From positions 3,449,674 to 3,513,673 of the forward strand of contig OY725501.1 in NCBI GenBank assembly GCA_963281255.1: DNA of 64,000 nt. The letters run 5' to 3'. Source of the DNA: Aphrocallistes beatrix. Lineage: Eukaryota; Porifera; Hexactinellida; Sceptrulophora; Aphrocallistidae. This document shows, in pieces, positions 48,401-55,839 of this stretch. The notes under the pieces were generated by a model. The model worked only from the letters and a program-made list of their open reading frames with translations. It had not been told where the DNA came from and searched no databases. The translations under genes were made by a program, and so were the position numbers. Each line of letters starts with the position of its first letter. The stretch's first letter is position 1.

Positions 48401-50412
48401 GTACCTATCTCCTCACCTCTACCATCAGCTGTAGCAGCAGCTGCACCAACTTCTCCAGAAACTTGCAGTTCTTGCGGACGAGAGGAGGAACTGACTCGCA
48501 CAGAGTGACGATGACCTCCAGAGCCAGCTGTCTGCTGGAATCTGATAGGTCAGAGCTCCCAATGGTCTTGGTCATCAGTTCCAGGAGAGGACTGATGTGG
48601 TGCTTCATGAACATGGCAGAGTTGTCGCACAGCTCGATGAAGGACTAATATAGATACAGGAATAACGTCCATAGTCCATACTAGTAAAGGGTAATAGCTA
48701 GCTAACACACATGGGAGCTATCATTAGAGTTTCGGCCATTTAAACAATGGAGATATGTGCGAACATGATAAGAGGGTGAGATGATGGGGAAGCATCTTAT
48801 ATATTAAAACGCTAGGATTTTTTGTGTTTGTCCGAATTGATTGAAGAATTGGCATGTAGGTGTCAAATGATGTGACTATGATTAAGTTCGAAGATCTAAG
48901 TGAAATTTTCACACCATTTCTATACAATCTATATGGCTTCACTCTCGCAATAGAAATCATTGTACGACATTACAATTGACTAACTCCGCTTAATCGGGTC
49001 AAAATATCCGGGACCGTTTGAAAAACTGGAATTTATAATTATAGAACACTCACTTTCAAGAGTGTGACGTCATCCTGCGACACAATCGCTCTCTCCACAA
49101 TGACAAGCATGGCCGGCAGAAGCTCTTGGAACTGCTTCCAACTGTCGGAATTGAGATTCTCCACAAAGCTACAGACAGCATTCACTGCTGCCTGCTGCAC
49201 TTTCACTTCTGAGTCGTTAAGCGCTCGCCAGAAAAGTTGCCTCGCGACTTCTGTGTAGTGCTGCAGCTTGTTCCCGAATATGGACGGAAACACCGTGATT
49301 ATGTGCAGTGCGTTCTCCCTTAGTGCAGCTACCTGCGTGAAAGGACAATCAAGGGATTATCTGGGAGCAAGAGACGCTCCTTTGGGCGAATGGTTCTAAG
49401 CCCGAAAGTGTTTAGGAGCGTGAAAATTTACAATACAGTCGACTCCGCTTAATAGGGTCACTGTTTAATCGGGCCACTTTCGGCAGGACCGGAATAGCTC
49501 TCATACATAGAAGCTAAGACAAAATATTTTCGGTTAATAGGGTTCTCCGCTTAATCGGGGCAAAATGTCCTCTGACCGATGTGACCCTATTAAGCGGAGT
49601 CGACTGTATTACTCAATTTAATCCTATATTATGATGTCATTTATCGATTTAGACGAATGAAAATTTATTGGTTTGAGACTAGGAGCGATTCTCTGGAGGG
49701 TTATATTACACTCTGGGCACAAATACAATGCACGTTGTGGTTCAATGTAAACAAATTCACTATCCAACTCCTCACCTCAGCTGTTGAAGACTGGAACAAG
49801 AAGTGTAGCACATCTTGCCAGTGATTAACATCGTTTTCATCTATATATAGCCTGGCTAGCTCTGCCACGGCATCGCATACTTTCCTCCTGACGACGGATT
49901 GCGTTTCGGATTGGAGTAGCTGTAGCAGCTGAGTTTTACACGGTTCCAAGCACTCAGGCTGTTCTTGTGCCAGTTTGTCACCTTGTGCCACTATCAGCTG
50001 CCGTAGAAGGACACATGACATCTGTCGTATATCTGGAGACTGAGTGGCAATCAAATACGGTCATGGCTAGGAATGCTGCGTATTAGAAAGACTACTTAAG
50101 ATTTTCGGTGTTGAAATTGTTAAATGTCCATACAATAATAAAAAGGCTGGGTTAAGCTTGCCAACCATGATAATTACACGTGCAATTTCACGTGTAATTA
50201 CACGTGTAATTACACGTGTAATTTCAAGTGAAATTACGACTACAGAGTGTATGTGTTACCATGCTATTGGATATTGTGTGGAGGTGGAGCAGGATCTGGG
50301 TGTAGTCTGGAATGGCGCTGATCTTGTTCTCGGCTTCCTGTCTCACAGTGTTATCCTCTGATAGAACGTCAGACAGCAGCTGACTGAATTCTGCACACGA
50401 TTGCTCATCCAT
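39489..50412 (-). CDS. IPO5: Importin-5 / karyopherin beta-3
   Basis: Nuclear import receptor of the HEAT-repeat importin-beta family; cargo includes ribosomal proteins and histones. Eleven exons on the minus strand: 50260-50412 (ATG), 49776-50039, 49054-49332, 48417-48644, 47914-48168, 47213-47509, 46816-47079, 46140-46453, 45395-45623, 40682-40906 and 39489-40280 (stop TAG). Phases all agree and give 1099 residues, the usual length. Conserved stretches: [32 protein letters not shown], the acidic [11 protein letters not shown] followed by [45 protein letters not shown] (then KEKFMQDAS), [53 protein letters not shown]. The intron 40907-45394 contains two LRR-EGF genes and a hAT element. Intron 1 has four CACGTG sites. 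Confidence 0.97.
41295..42644 (-). CDS. Secreted LRR-EGF protein, paralogue 1
   Basis: Single-exon gene, 449 residues. I start at ATG 42644, not the in-frame ATG at 42665, because the paralogue starts at the equivalent place. Order: signal peptide ([18 protein letters not shown]); N-terminal cysteine cap with spaced Cys (HDCRVEC, DPTCFL, NYCHIST); roughly eight leucine-rich repeats ([36 protein letters not shown]); LRR C-terminal cap ([13 protein letters not shown], then two more Cys); an EGF-like module ([19 protein letters not shown]); a short Cys/Pro tail ([13 protein letters not shown]). No transmembrane helix or clear GPI signal, so probably secreted. Cap-LRR-cap order resembles Slit-type and lamprey-VLR-type ectodomains. 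Function unknown; recognition or adhesion is inference. It lies within an importin-5 intron, same strand. Confidence 0.88.
   Translation of the reverse strand: MRCNNLLIVLLLLLCYYSLSVKGFHDCRVECSDIERSKSDPTCFLRDNYCHISTFTLRRQNITGFNQISVLMDLPDASGILIWNSLGTKLRLGAFAYNDRLEFFQVRGTVYIRPDVFFLFPNLKFLDSSAELEYFPYFSRSNKLLTLLHLNFLTPNNPTKTLRKGHVSGLRRLKSLTIIPFSGLNLTDQTFSGLTALTNLEVRGVHIPNPAATLSPLVRLKELHYRSSGLTNVSFLSQTPSLHGLTFLSFFNNRITSIPAISNYHNLVRLSLESNRITRIENKWFNNGTALVRLHIENNPISHLSSRAFEYLPNLNVIHLYGLPLHCDCSLQWLSKVNLNIISSRCATPPQHSGKRATDPSIYVDCTQELSYQCFDRSNSCPTGGYCQDTLDSYTCVCEEENYYFVKPLNKCVSSDVLTATPQYTSAGTQQTCPTPPTCPPITSCLPLP
42937..43151. repeat. Downstream flank shared by the LRR duplication
   Basis: This stretch matches 41076-41294 (TTATCACAAATG, CGGCATATTTTT, AACAACTAGATGTTAACTCT, ACAGTAGAATA). 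The duplicated unit is therefore about 1.86 kb and includes flanks as well as coding sequence. Confidence 0.8.
43152..44576 (-). CDS. Secreted LRR-EGF protein, paralogue 2
   Basis: Single-exon gene, 474 residues, tandem copy of the gene at 41295-42644. Same order: signal peptide ([18 protein letters not shown]), cysteine cap ([18 protein letters not shown]), roughly eight LRRs, C-terminal cap ([13 protein letters not shown]), EGF-like module ([19 protein letters not shown]), then a longer tail of repeated five-residue [10 protein letters not shown] units ending VDVHTTN. Long stretches are identical between the copies ([20 protein letters not shown]) while other LRR faces differ. No transmembrane helix. 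The tail is encoded by a 15-bp tandem repeat at about 43186-43275. Same-strand neighbour and host intron suggest a local duplication. Confidence 0.88.
   Translation of the reverse strand: MGYTNYLLIVSLLLCHYSLSVKGGDCRVECLGSERAKSNPTCLLKDNRCRFSTSTLRSQNITEFNQISVLIDFPNVDNIRIWNSLGIELRIGASAYNDKLTSLQLNGAMYYIRPDLFFLFPNLKDLLLGSARLEYFPYLSRSNQFLTRIHIDFRTSINPTKTLRSGHVSGLRDLKRLSIIHSSGLNLTDQTFSGLTALTLLFVKRCHIPNPATTFSPLVRLKKLYYRSSGLTNVSFLSQTPSLHGLTFLSFYKNRISSIPAISNYHNLEKLSLDSNRISRIENKWSNNGAALVTLNLNFNPISHLSSRMFEYLPNLTAIYLTGLPLHCDCGLQWMSIVSLKLYSSRCSTPPQHSGKRATYPSIYVNCTQELSYQCFNRSNSCPTGSYCQDTLDSYTCVCEEENYYFIKHLNKCVNYEQSTTTSTQCITSTQCTCPPTPTCPTPTCTTPTCTTPTCPTPTCTTTTRPSVDVHTTN
43186..43275. repeat. 15-bp coding minisatellite in LRR-EGF paralogue 2
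   Basis: Plus strand repeats of ACAAGTGGGAGTAGT/G, about six copies in frame, encoding Pro-Thr-Cys-Xaa-Thr units. Paralogue 1 has only a short degenerate version. Confidence 0.9.
44869..45247. mobile_element. Non-autonomous hAT element with perfect 8-bp duplication
   Basis: Ends CAGTGGTTCCCAACG (44877) and GGGAAACACTG (to 45239) are typical hAT termini. The 8-bp flank GTTTAGAT is identical at 44869-44876 and 45240-45247. The 363-bp interior has GC-rich arms (GGGGGCGTTGG, AAGGGAGCGCTAGAG / TTAGGGAGCGTTAGAAAG). An open frame from 44986 reads through but has no transposase motif. It lies in the importin-5 intron beside LRR paralogue 2. Confidence 0.9.
45976..46075. mobile_element. Short inverted-repeat relic (family J)
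   Basis: CAGTGGAACCTGCATAATCC then TCGTTGGGAAACGAAAAAAG, with TGTCGGATTA repeated inward. The right end is decayed. It lies in the importin-5 intron just 3' of exon 46140-46453. Confidence 0.5.
46480..46612. mobile_element. Family D repeat copy in importin-5 intron
   Basis: CAACTGTCCGTGTTTGGC, GGACGTCCCGCTATTTCAC, TATTGAGCTAATTTTC, GTCCCGCTTTTACATGAA, AATTCAACGCTTTTATCATG. The fullest copy of this family in the window. Confidence 0.8.
46631..46734. mobile_element. Family C MITE copy C2
   Basis: AACCGTAGACTGCCCAGAGG...GCTGGGTATTCTACAGTT, 104 bp, with GGGGACACAGTGTCCCCGAT inside, 18 bp after the family D copy. Confidence 0.85.
47707..47808. mobile_element. Family B short element copy B4
   Basis: GTCATTTCCGGTTTAAGC, TTTTGGGCGGGGAAGCCATA and TTTACTATAAATAGA, in an importin-5 intron. 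Confidence 0.75.
48775..48960 (-). repeat. Repeat K copy 2
   Basis: Minus strand shares AAAATTTCACTTAGATCTTC, GAACTTAATC and GCGTTTTAATATATAAGATG with 37795-37985. It lies in an importin-5 intron. Confidence 0.65.
48975..49022. mobile_element. Truncated family A end
   Basis: TTGACTAACTCCGCTTAATC and GGGTCAAAATATCCGGGACCG resemble the family A terminus and its GGACCG word. No second end. Confidence 0.5.
49360..49705. repeat. Family L repeat interrupted by a family A MITE
   Basis: Both halves align with the uninterrupted copy at 6395-6590. The left half runs to GTGAAAATTTACAATA, and the right half resumes TATTACTCAATTTAATCC. Located in an importin-5 intron. Confidence 0.8.
49436..49606. mobile_element. 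Family A MITE copy A4, intact
   Basis: 171 bp, ends CAGTCGACTCCGCTTAATAG and CTATTAAGCGGAGTCGACTG. TA duplicated at 49434-49435 and 49607-49608. Confidence 0.95.
50177..50218. promoter_or_regulatory. Four CACGTG E-boxes at 12-bp spacing, importin-5 intron 1
   Basis: CACGTG at 50177, 50189, 50201 and 50213, each within a TAATTACACGTG-like 12-bp unit. CACGTG is the palindromic E-box bound by bHLH-Zip factors such as Myc/Max and USF. The array begins 42 bp downstream (in transcript sense) of the first exon. It may be regulatory, or simply a short palindromic tandem repeat. Confidence 0.55.
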
Positions 50413-51034
50413 GGTTAGCTACTAATTTTAGAACTTTGCTGCTAGTGCAGCGACTACTAAATACTATATCAGATGACTACTGGTTTCTCATAAAACTTTT
50501 TAATTTATATAAATGGATATTTTGTAGAACTTTGATCAGAAATGCGGAATTTGTATTCATTTGTAATGAAACTTTTCTGACCAAAGTTCTGCATTAGTTT
50601 TCTGATTTCTGATCAAAATATAGTCTCCTTTCAGACATTTTGAAGTATAGTAAACAGGGATAATCGTCTAAGGCCTATCTTCCATTAACTTCGGTTTTTC
50701 CGATTAAAAAAACTCTCCCAAACTGGGGAACTTTTTAAGGGACATCAAAGTGTTTTCGAGTTTCTGTTATAGTTTGTGAGTGCACAATTATTACATTTTC
50801 TGAAAAGCTATGAGAAATCTATAGCATAGATACAACACTTTCACAAAATGCAAATCGGTTCTATTAAAACTGAAATCAGTGACCTTTGTTAGCTCTGACA
50901 TCTATAAACTGAGTTCATTTCAAGAGCAACATTTAACCATATAATACATACAACAATATAAAGACACAATATCTCTAATTATAACCAAAAATTCATTCCT
51001 ACAAAATGTAAATAAATCCATAGAACTATTCACC
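50413..51034. other. Intergenic, importin-5 promoter side
   Basis: 622 bp between the importin-5 start and the Rab-like stop on the same strand. AT-rich. An imperfect inverted repeat at about 50519-50600 (TTTGATCAGAAATGCGGAAT against ATTCATTTG...TCTGACCAAAGTTCTGCATT) can be seen. No gene. Confidence 0.5.
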
Positions 51035-52204
51035 TCACGAACACTTGCACAGTTTGACAGGTTGGGTGCGGCCAATTGTAGGGGTAGGGTTTGGTATGTG
51101 AGGTTTGGTCGGATTAAAACACTCTACAATCGTCTGAACGAGATTCTTGATATTCAAGCCTTCTTTGGCGGACACTTCGAAAACATGGTCCTCAGAGATC
51201 CCGTACGCGCTAAGCGAAGTTTCAGAAATACGAGAGGAGTCTACTTTGCGGGACAAATCCACTTTGTTACCAACCATAAACTTGAAGATTTTATCAGTTC
51301 GGAACGTGGGAACAGACGCTAACGTCTCTTCATACCAGTGCTTGAGGTGAGTGAATGAAGAGGAATCGTCGAGAGCGAACACGAACAGAATGACTCGAAT
51401 GTCCCGCAACATCGAGTGAGGTATGGAGCTGTGGTAGGTCTCAAAACCAACTGTGTCCACGAACTGGAGCTAGATGGGATTACACACGTTAAGGCATTCT
51501 GCAGAAATTCGTTTATAGCTACAGTCGACTCCGCTTAATAGGGCCACTGTTTAATAGGGCCACTTTTGGCAGGACCGGAATAGCTCTCACACATAGAAGC
51601 CAATACAAAATATATTCGGTTGATAGGGTTCTCCGCTTAATCGGGGCAAAATGTCCTCTGACCGATGTGGTCCTATTAAGCGGAGTCGACTAAAAGCATA
51701 GTTTAACAGTTGCATGCAGTTTGGATCCTAAAAGAAATGCTATCCAGCAACCTATTAGAGTTACTCATGAATTGAATGTAGATCTCCGCTTCAAAAGTTA
51801 TATTAGAAATGGAGATAAAGTACAGTCGACTCCGCTTAATAGGGTCACATCGGTCAGAGGACATTTTTCCCCGATTAAGCAGAGAACCCTATTAACAGAA
51901 AAAATTTTGTATTAGCTTCTATGTGTGAGAGCTATTCCGGTCCTACCAAAAGTGGGCCGATTAAACAGTGACCCGATTAAGCGGAGTCGACTGATATTAA
52001 AATGTCTTAGTTTACCTGTACTTCACCGCTGATGGAAGAAAATGGCTTTATGAACTGATCAATCTGGGTTGTGGATCCGCCGGAGTCTCTAAAGTACCCA
52101 TCTCTGATCTGATAGAAAAGTGTCGTCTTCCCGACACCAGAGTCCCCCAGCAAGACCACTTTGTGGTACACGCCCAAATCCTTGTTCACCAGATCCAGTG
52201 CCAT
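51035..52204 (-). CDS. Divergent Rab-like small GTPase
   Basis: Two exons: 52016-52204 (ATG) and 51035-51469 (stop TGA); 207 residues, usual for a Rab. Small GTPases of this class act as membrane-traffic switches. G1 P-loop GDSGVGKTT near residues 20-28, G4 GNKVDL and G5 EVSAKEG are canonical. G3 is DTVGFE where Rabs have DTAGQE, so the catalytic glutamine is replaced by Phe72 and nucleotide hydrolysis is probably slow or altered. The C-terminus LCKCS has two cysteines suited to prenylation, though not a standard CC or CAAX end. Subfamily not assigned; Rab-like (RABL) is possible. Its single 546-bp intron contains two family A MITEs in opposite orientation. Confidence 0.85.
51522..51690. mobile_element. 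Family A MITE copy A5 in Rab-like intron
   Basis: CAGTCGACTCCGCTTAATAG at the left and TTAAGCGGAGTCGACT at the right; TACAG junction on the left, right TG lost. Orientation as A4. Confidence 0.9.
51823..51993. mobile_element. Family A MITE copy A6 in Rab-like intron, opposite orientation
   Basis: 171 bp. Left end CAGTCGACTCCGCTTAATAG, then GGTCACATCGGTCAGAGGAC, i.e. the interior is reversed relative to A5. Ends 22 bp before exon 52016-52204. Confidence 0.92.
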
Positions 52205-52273
52205 TCTGTCTGTTGTAAAAATTTGAATGGAAAATAAAGATTCGAAAACTAAATGGATTAATTTAGTCTAATA

Positions 52274-52676
52274 CAGTCAGGGTCGCTTATTGTGAAGCAC
52301 CAGGGGACCAAAAAATCTGTTCATAATAGAGATGTTGCAGTCAAAGTGCGTTTTCAGCCAAAACGGGTTTTGGCTAGTCAGAACGTGTTTGGACTAGAAA
52401 GTCAGTCAAAACGCGTTTGGACTGAAATTTTCAGTCAAAGTGCGTTTTCAGCCAAAACGCACTTGGATTGAATTTCCAGTCAAAGTTCATTTTGACTGAA
52501 AACGCACTTTGACTGAAAATTTCAGTCCAAACGCGTTCTGACTAGCCAAAACGCGTTTTGGCTGAAAACGCACTTTGACTGCAACAGAGATACTTCAAAT
52601 CCTATCTAAAAAATGAAATTGGGACCAGGAGGTTAGTTCATAATAAACGAATGTTCATAATAAGCGACCCTGACTG
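52274..52676. mobile_element. Family F MITE carrying a nested palindromic element
   Basis: Ends CAGTCAGGGTCGCTTATT and AATAAGCGACCCTGACTG. The interior TTCATAATAGAGA resumes as GAGATACTTC after the nested element at 52333-52586. It lies between the Rab-like start and the XPG stop. Confidence 0.85.
52333..52586. mobile_element. Nested palindromic element M
   Basis: 254 bp that is nearly one long inverted repeat: TGTTGCAGTCAAAGTGCG at the left, CGCACTTTGACTGCAACA at the right, with AGCCAAAACG and AGTCAGAACG words mirrored. Flanked by GAGA on both sides (52329-52332, 52587-52590), a probable 4-bp target duplication. Confidence 0.85.
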
Positions 52677-52835
52677 TTACTGATTTATGATTCACTGAAT
52701 TAGTGGCAAGCAAATTCTATAAATAGAAACTTTATCTGAATAAGTAATTCAAAATACGAATTGCAACAACTCCAGGTATAAAATGTAAACTCAATGCAAT
52801 ATGATTAAATTCTACAAATACAGAGCAAATCTCAT

Positions 52836-55349
52836 TCAGTCGGACTCGCTAGCCGAGCTCAGAGAAGGGCCGGAATAGCTGGTCTTCTTAAGAGGATGCG
52901 GGCAAGTTTTAACTCTAGGATTGGACGAGTGTCTCGGGATTATAATCCTTGATTGGGTCGGCGTGTTCACTCGGCGGAGAACGGGCGTTATCTGTTCTCG
53001 TGCCTGGGATTCCTTCCAGTTGAAGTAGCGTTTTGAGAAACTAATGAATTCGTCGATGTCAATGGAGCCCCATTCGAAACTACTCGAGGGAATCTGGTCA
53101 ACAATCGGCGATTCAAAAGCAGACCAAACGTTTTTATCTGGAAAACCTTTCGGGAATTCGGCACGACTCAACAACCCATCTTCTCCGCCGCATTTCGACT
53201 TGAGACCAGATTTAGCTGCTTCAGCTGCGGAGAGAATATCGAACAGAGGCGTGACACCCTCTCCTTTGAAGGTGTTAACTAGTGAGACAGCATTCTTAGG
53301 TCCGACCCCTTTGACACCTTCCGTGTAATCGCACCCTAGGAGGAATGCCATGCGTATCAGGTCTTGTCTGGAGTGCTTGAGTTCGCGTATTATATGTCTC
53401 ATGCAGAAGCATTGCGGACCTGAGCGACTTTTGAGGTTGAAAAAGTGTCTGTAAACTTTCTCTCCTCCGAAAAGAAATATGTCCGAGTCATCCGTGATAG
53501 TTCCAGTTGTCACTTTGTTTAGTTCCAGATTGGCGCACTGCGCTTCAGCCTCGTAAGGCGCCACAATGTAAGGAATGCCGAACACTTTGAGCAGCTCCAT
53601 CACTGCTTCCTGGATTTCCCGCGTAACGCCGTGTATCTGTCTCTGGGATTGGAATTCTTGGCGGGAGAGCGCGCTCATTTCATTCCGTATCTCTTCTAGT
53701 GATGAGCTAGGCGCCAATTCAGAATCAGGCGCCATACTACAGCCTGAGGAATGAATAGTAGAGTCTGTCTCGTCGCTAGAGAAGGAGGGGAGAGGAACTT
53801 TGTTAGGGGAGAGGTCTACTTTGCGTGGCTGGGGGGAAATAGGCGTCGGCGGGATAGACTCCTCCGTGACAGAGTCAGGAAACGTCTCAGTGTACAGCCC
53901 AAGCTGTGGGTCCAACTCTAGAGCCGGCGTGTCCTGCACACAGGGACGCTTGGCCACCGGAGTTGCAGACGGGGTGTTGCGGAATACGTCATCGGACACG
54001 TGAGAGAGGTTCTCCACCACGCGACTAGCCTCAACCGGATGTAAGGTCAGATCCAAATCGGACATATTAGGCGCCTCTTTTGAGTGCTTGGACCGCTTGT
54101 GTCCCTTCCCGTTAGCGGACAAGTGAATCTCTTGCAACGGAGGTGATATGTCCTCATAAGGAGCAGGCACTGATGACGTAATGCATTCCGGATTCAGAGA
54201 TAGAGCGATCACGTCATCATTTCCGATCGAAGTTAGTTGTCCCCCGGGACCCTGTTCCGCTAGGATCTGGGTCCCGTCTGTGAAGGACACCTTCACCAGC
54301 TGTGGAGAAATTGGCCCCATCGTGGGAATTATGTCGTTCCGGTCTTGGTTACCGTTGTGTGCTTGTGGAATGTTGGTACCGATGTAGTACTGTTTGCCTG
54401 CTGCAACAGGTGTGTAAGGTTCTATTTTAGGCTCGGTCTGTTCATTCATGCGAATTCCTAATTTAGAACTGTCACCTGCTCCTCTGCGCAACAGAGAGGT
54501 GTCATTGGAATGTGTATTATTAGTACAAGCATCGTTCACTTGCTTTTTAACCAATACAACGTGAGTTTCGTCCTTACTCGCAACTCTTTCCGATTCGACT
54601 ACAAAACCGCCAGAATCTAATCCGATCATTGATTGGTTCTCCAAATCCTTCTTCTCTTTCACGACCGATTTTATGCGAGCTCGAAGATCTCGGCGCTCGA
54701 TTAATTTCGAGATTTGAGCGTTGGAGATTTCTTCCGGGGTCTGGTGCTGCAGTTGTTCGCTCGAGTCTGAGACAATGCTGATGGATTGCTTCAGTTTCAG
54801 AATTCCAACTTGAATATCCGTTGGGAGGGAAGGGAAAATCTCAGAATTAGGATCGAACTGCATGACCTGCTCGAGAGAGGTCAGATCGCTGAACTCCTCG
54901 TCGGACACATCGGGGTCCATGTTCACAGAGGAGGACGGGAGCTCGAAGAGGTCTCGGTGAGAGCTGCTGGTGGAAGAAGGGACGTTCAGCGGCTGTCCCT
55001 GTCTGATCTGCATCTCTATCGCTTTCAGGATTCGCTTGCACTTAGCTTCGTCGTACTGCTTCGTGGCCGCCTTCCTCACCATGACACGAGACATCACGGT
55101 GCTCCGCTTCAGTTTGGGATGAGCACCGTCGAACACGAAGATCGGTTTGATTCCGTAGTTGAGCAGTTTGCAGATCCTTTTGAGGAGATCGATCAGGTAT
55201 GCGTGAGGATTCTGCCCGGCGGGTCTTCCCGACTGCAGCTGGTGCAGCCAGATGTTAATGTCGACGGAGATAACCTGTCCGTGCAAAGACTCGTAATCGA
55301 AATTGGCCCCCGCACCCTGTAGAATGGCCCATAGGTGCTTCACACCCAT
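52836..55349 (-). CDS. ERCC5: XPG / ERCC5 structure-specific endonuclease
   Basis: Makes the 3' incision in nucleotide excision repair. Single exon, 837 residues (human about 1186). I start at the MGVKHLW methionine (55349), because the family begins MGV/MGI with the N-terminal glycine in the active site; the frame runs 25 codons further upstream. N-domain residues 1-100 include the Asp30 site (VISVDINIW) and FVFDGAHP. A long, poorly conserved, acidic spacer follows. The I-domain about 230 residues from the end has the catalytic EAEAQCA, TDDSDIFLFGG and LGCDYTEG, then a helix-hairpin-helix GVGPKNAV. All acidic catalytic positions appear present. No QxxLxxFF PCNA-binding box is visible in the short C-terminus. 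Intronless, unlike its neighbours. Confidence 0.93.
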   Translation of the reverse strand: MGVKHLWAILQGAGANFDYESLHGQVISVDINIWLHQLQSGRPAGQNPHAYLIDLLKRICKLLNYGIKPIFVFDGAHPKLKRSTVMSRVMVRKAATKQYDEAKCKRILKAIEMQIRQGQPLNVPSSTSSSHRDLFELPSSSVNMDPDVSDEEFSDLTSLEQVMQFDPNSEIFPSLPTDIQVGILKLKQSISIVSDSSEQLQHQTPEEISNAQISKLIERRDLRARIKSVVKEKKDLENQSMIGLDSGGFVVESERVASKDETHVVLVKKQVNDACTNNTHSNDTSLLRRGAGDSSKLGIRMNEQTEPKIEPYTPVAAGKQYYIGTNIPQAHNGNQDRNDIIPTMGPISPQLVKVSFTDGTQILAEQGPGGQLTSIGNDDVIALSLNPECITSSVPAPYEDISPPLQEIHLSANGKGHKRSKHSKEAPNMSDLDLTLHPVEASRVVENLSHVSDDVFRNTPSATPVAKRPCVQDTPALELDPQLGLYTETFPDSVTEESIPPTPISPQPRKVDLSPNKVPLPSFSSDETDSTIHSSGCSMAPDSELAPSSSLEEIRNEMSALSRQEFQSQRQIHGVTREIQEAVMELLKVFGIPYIVAPYEAEAQCANLELNKVTTGTITDDSDIFLFGGEKVYRHFFNLKSRSGPQCFCMRHIIRELKHSRQDLIRMAFLLGCDYTEGVKGVGPKNAVSLVNTFKGEGVTPLFDILSAAEAAKSGLKSKCGGEDGLLSRAEFPKGFPDKNVWSAFESPIVDQIPSSSFEWGSIDIDEFISFSKRYFNWKESQAREQITPVLRRVNTPTQSRIIIPRHSSNPRVKTCPHPLKKTSYSGPSLSSASESD

Positions 55350-55462
55350 TCTCACACCTAATATCAGCTGATCAAAATCAGAGTAACAAATCAATGGAGC
55401 AATCAAGGGCCAAGTTAATCCCAAATCTACGATATTAATAATTAAACTCGGAATGGAATGTT

Positions 55463-55511
55463 GCTAACTCATTTTCAGTTAAGTCATTTAGGGTGGTGAG
55501 CCATATATACA
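55463..55511. mobile_element. Family B fragment
   Basis: TTGCTAACTCATTTTCAG, AAGTCATTTAGGGTGG and GAGCCATATA, a truncated family B copy abutting family A copy A7. Confidence 0.55.
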
Positions 55512-55515
55512 TATA

Positions 55516-55839
55516 TAGTCGACTTCACTTAATAGGGCCACTTTTGGCAGGACCGGATTAGCTCTCACACATAGAAGCTAATACAGTAGAACTCGGTTAG
55601 TACTCGGGATACAACGTATTTCGGCTTAGTACGTACTCATTTCTCTGAACCAGATTTCATTTATTATATAGCTTCCTATGTAATACCAACTCGGATAGTA
55701 CGTACTTTTTTCCGCTTCCCGGAGGGGTACCTACTAATCGAGTTCTACTGTATATACAATATTTTCGGTTAATAGGGTTCTCCTTAATCAGGGCAAAATG
55801 CCCTCTGACCGATGTGATCCTATTAAGCGGAGTCGACTG
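55516..55839. mobile_element. Family A MITE copy A7 interrupted by family G
   Basis: Left end TAGTCGACTTCACTTAATAG, right end GCGGAGTCGACTG. The word GAAGCTAATACA...AATATTTTCGG is split by a 167-bp insertion at 55584-55750. Confidence 0.9.
55584..55750. mobile_element. Family G MITE copy G1, nested in family A
   Basis: Ends CAGTAGAACTCGGTTAGTAC and CGAGTTCTACTG, TA on both sides. Interior TTAGTACGTACTCATTT matches copy G2 at 61212-61377. Confidence 0.92.

Noticed and set aside
54786..55322. 178-codon plus-strand ORF
   Set aside because: Antisense shadow of the XPG N-terminal region.
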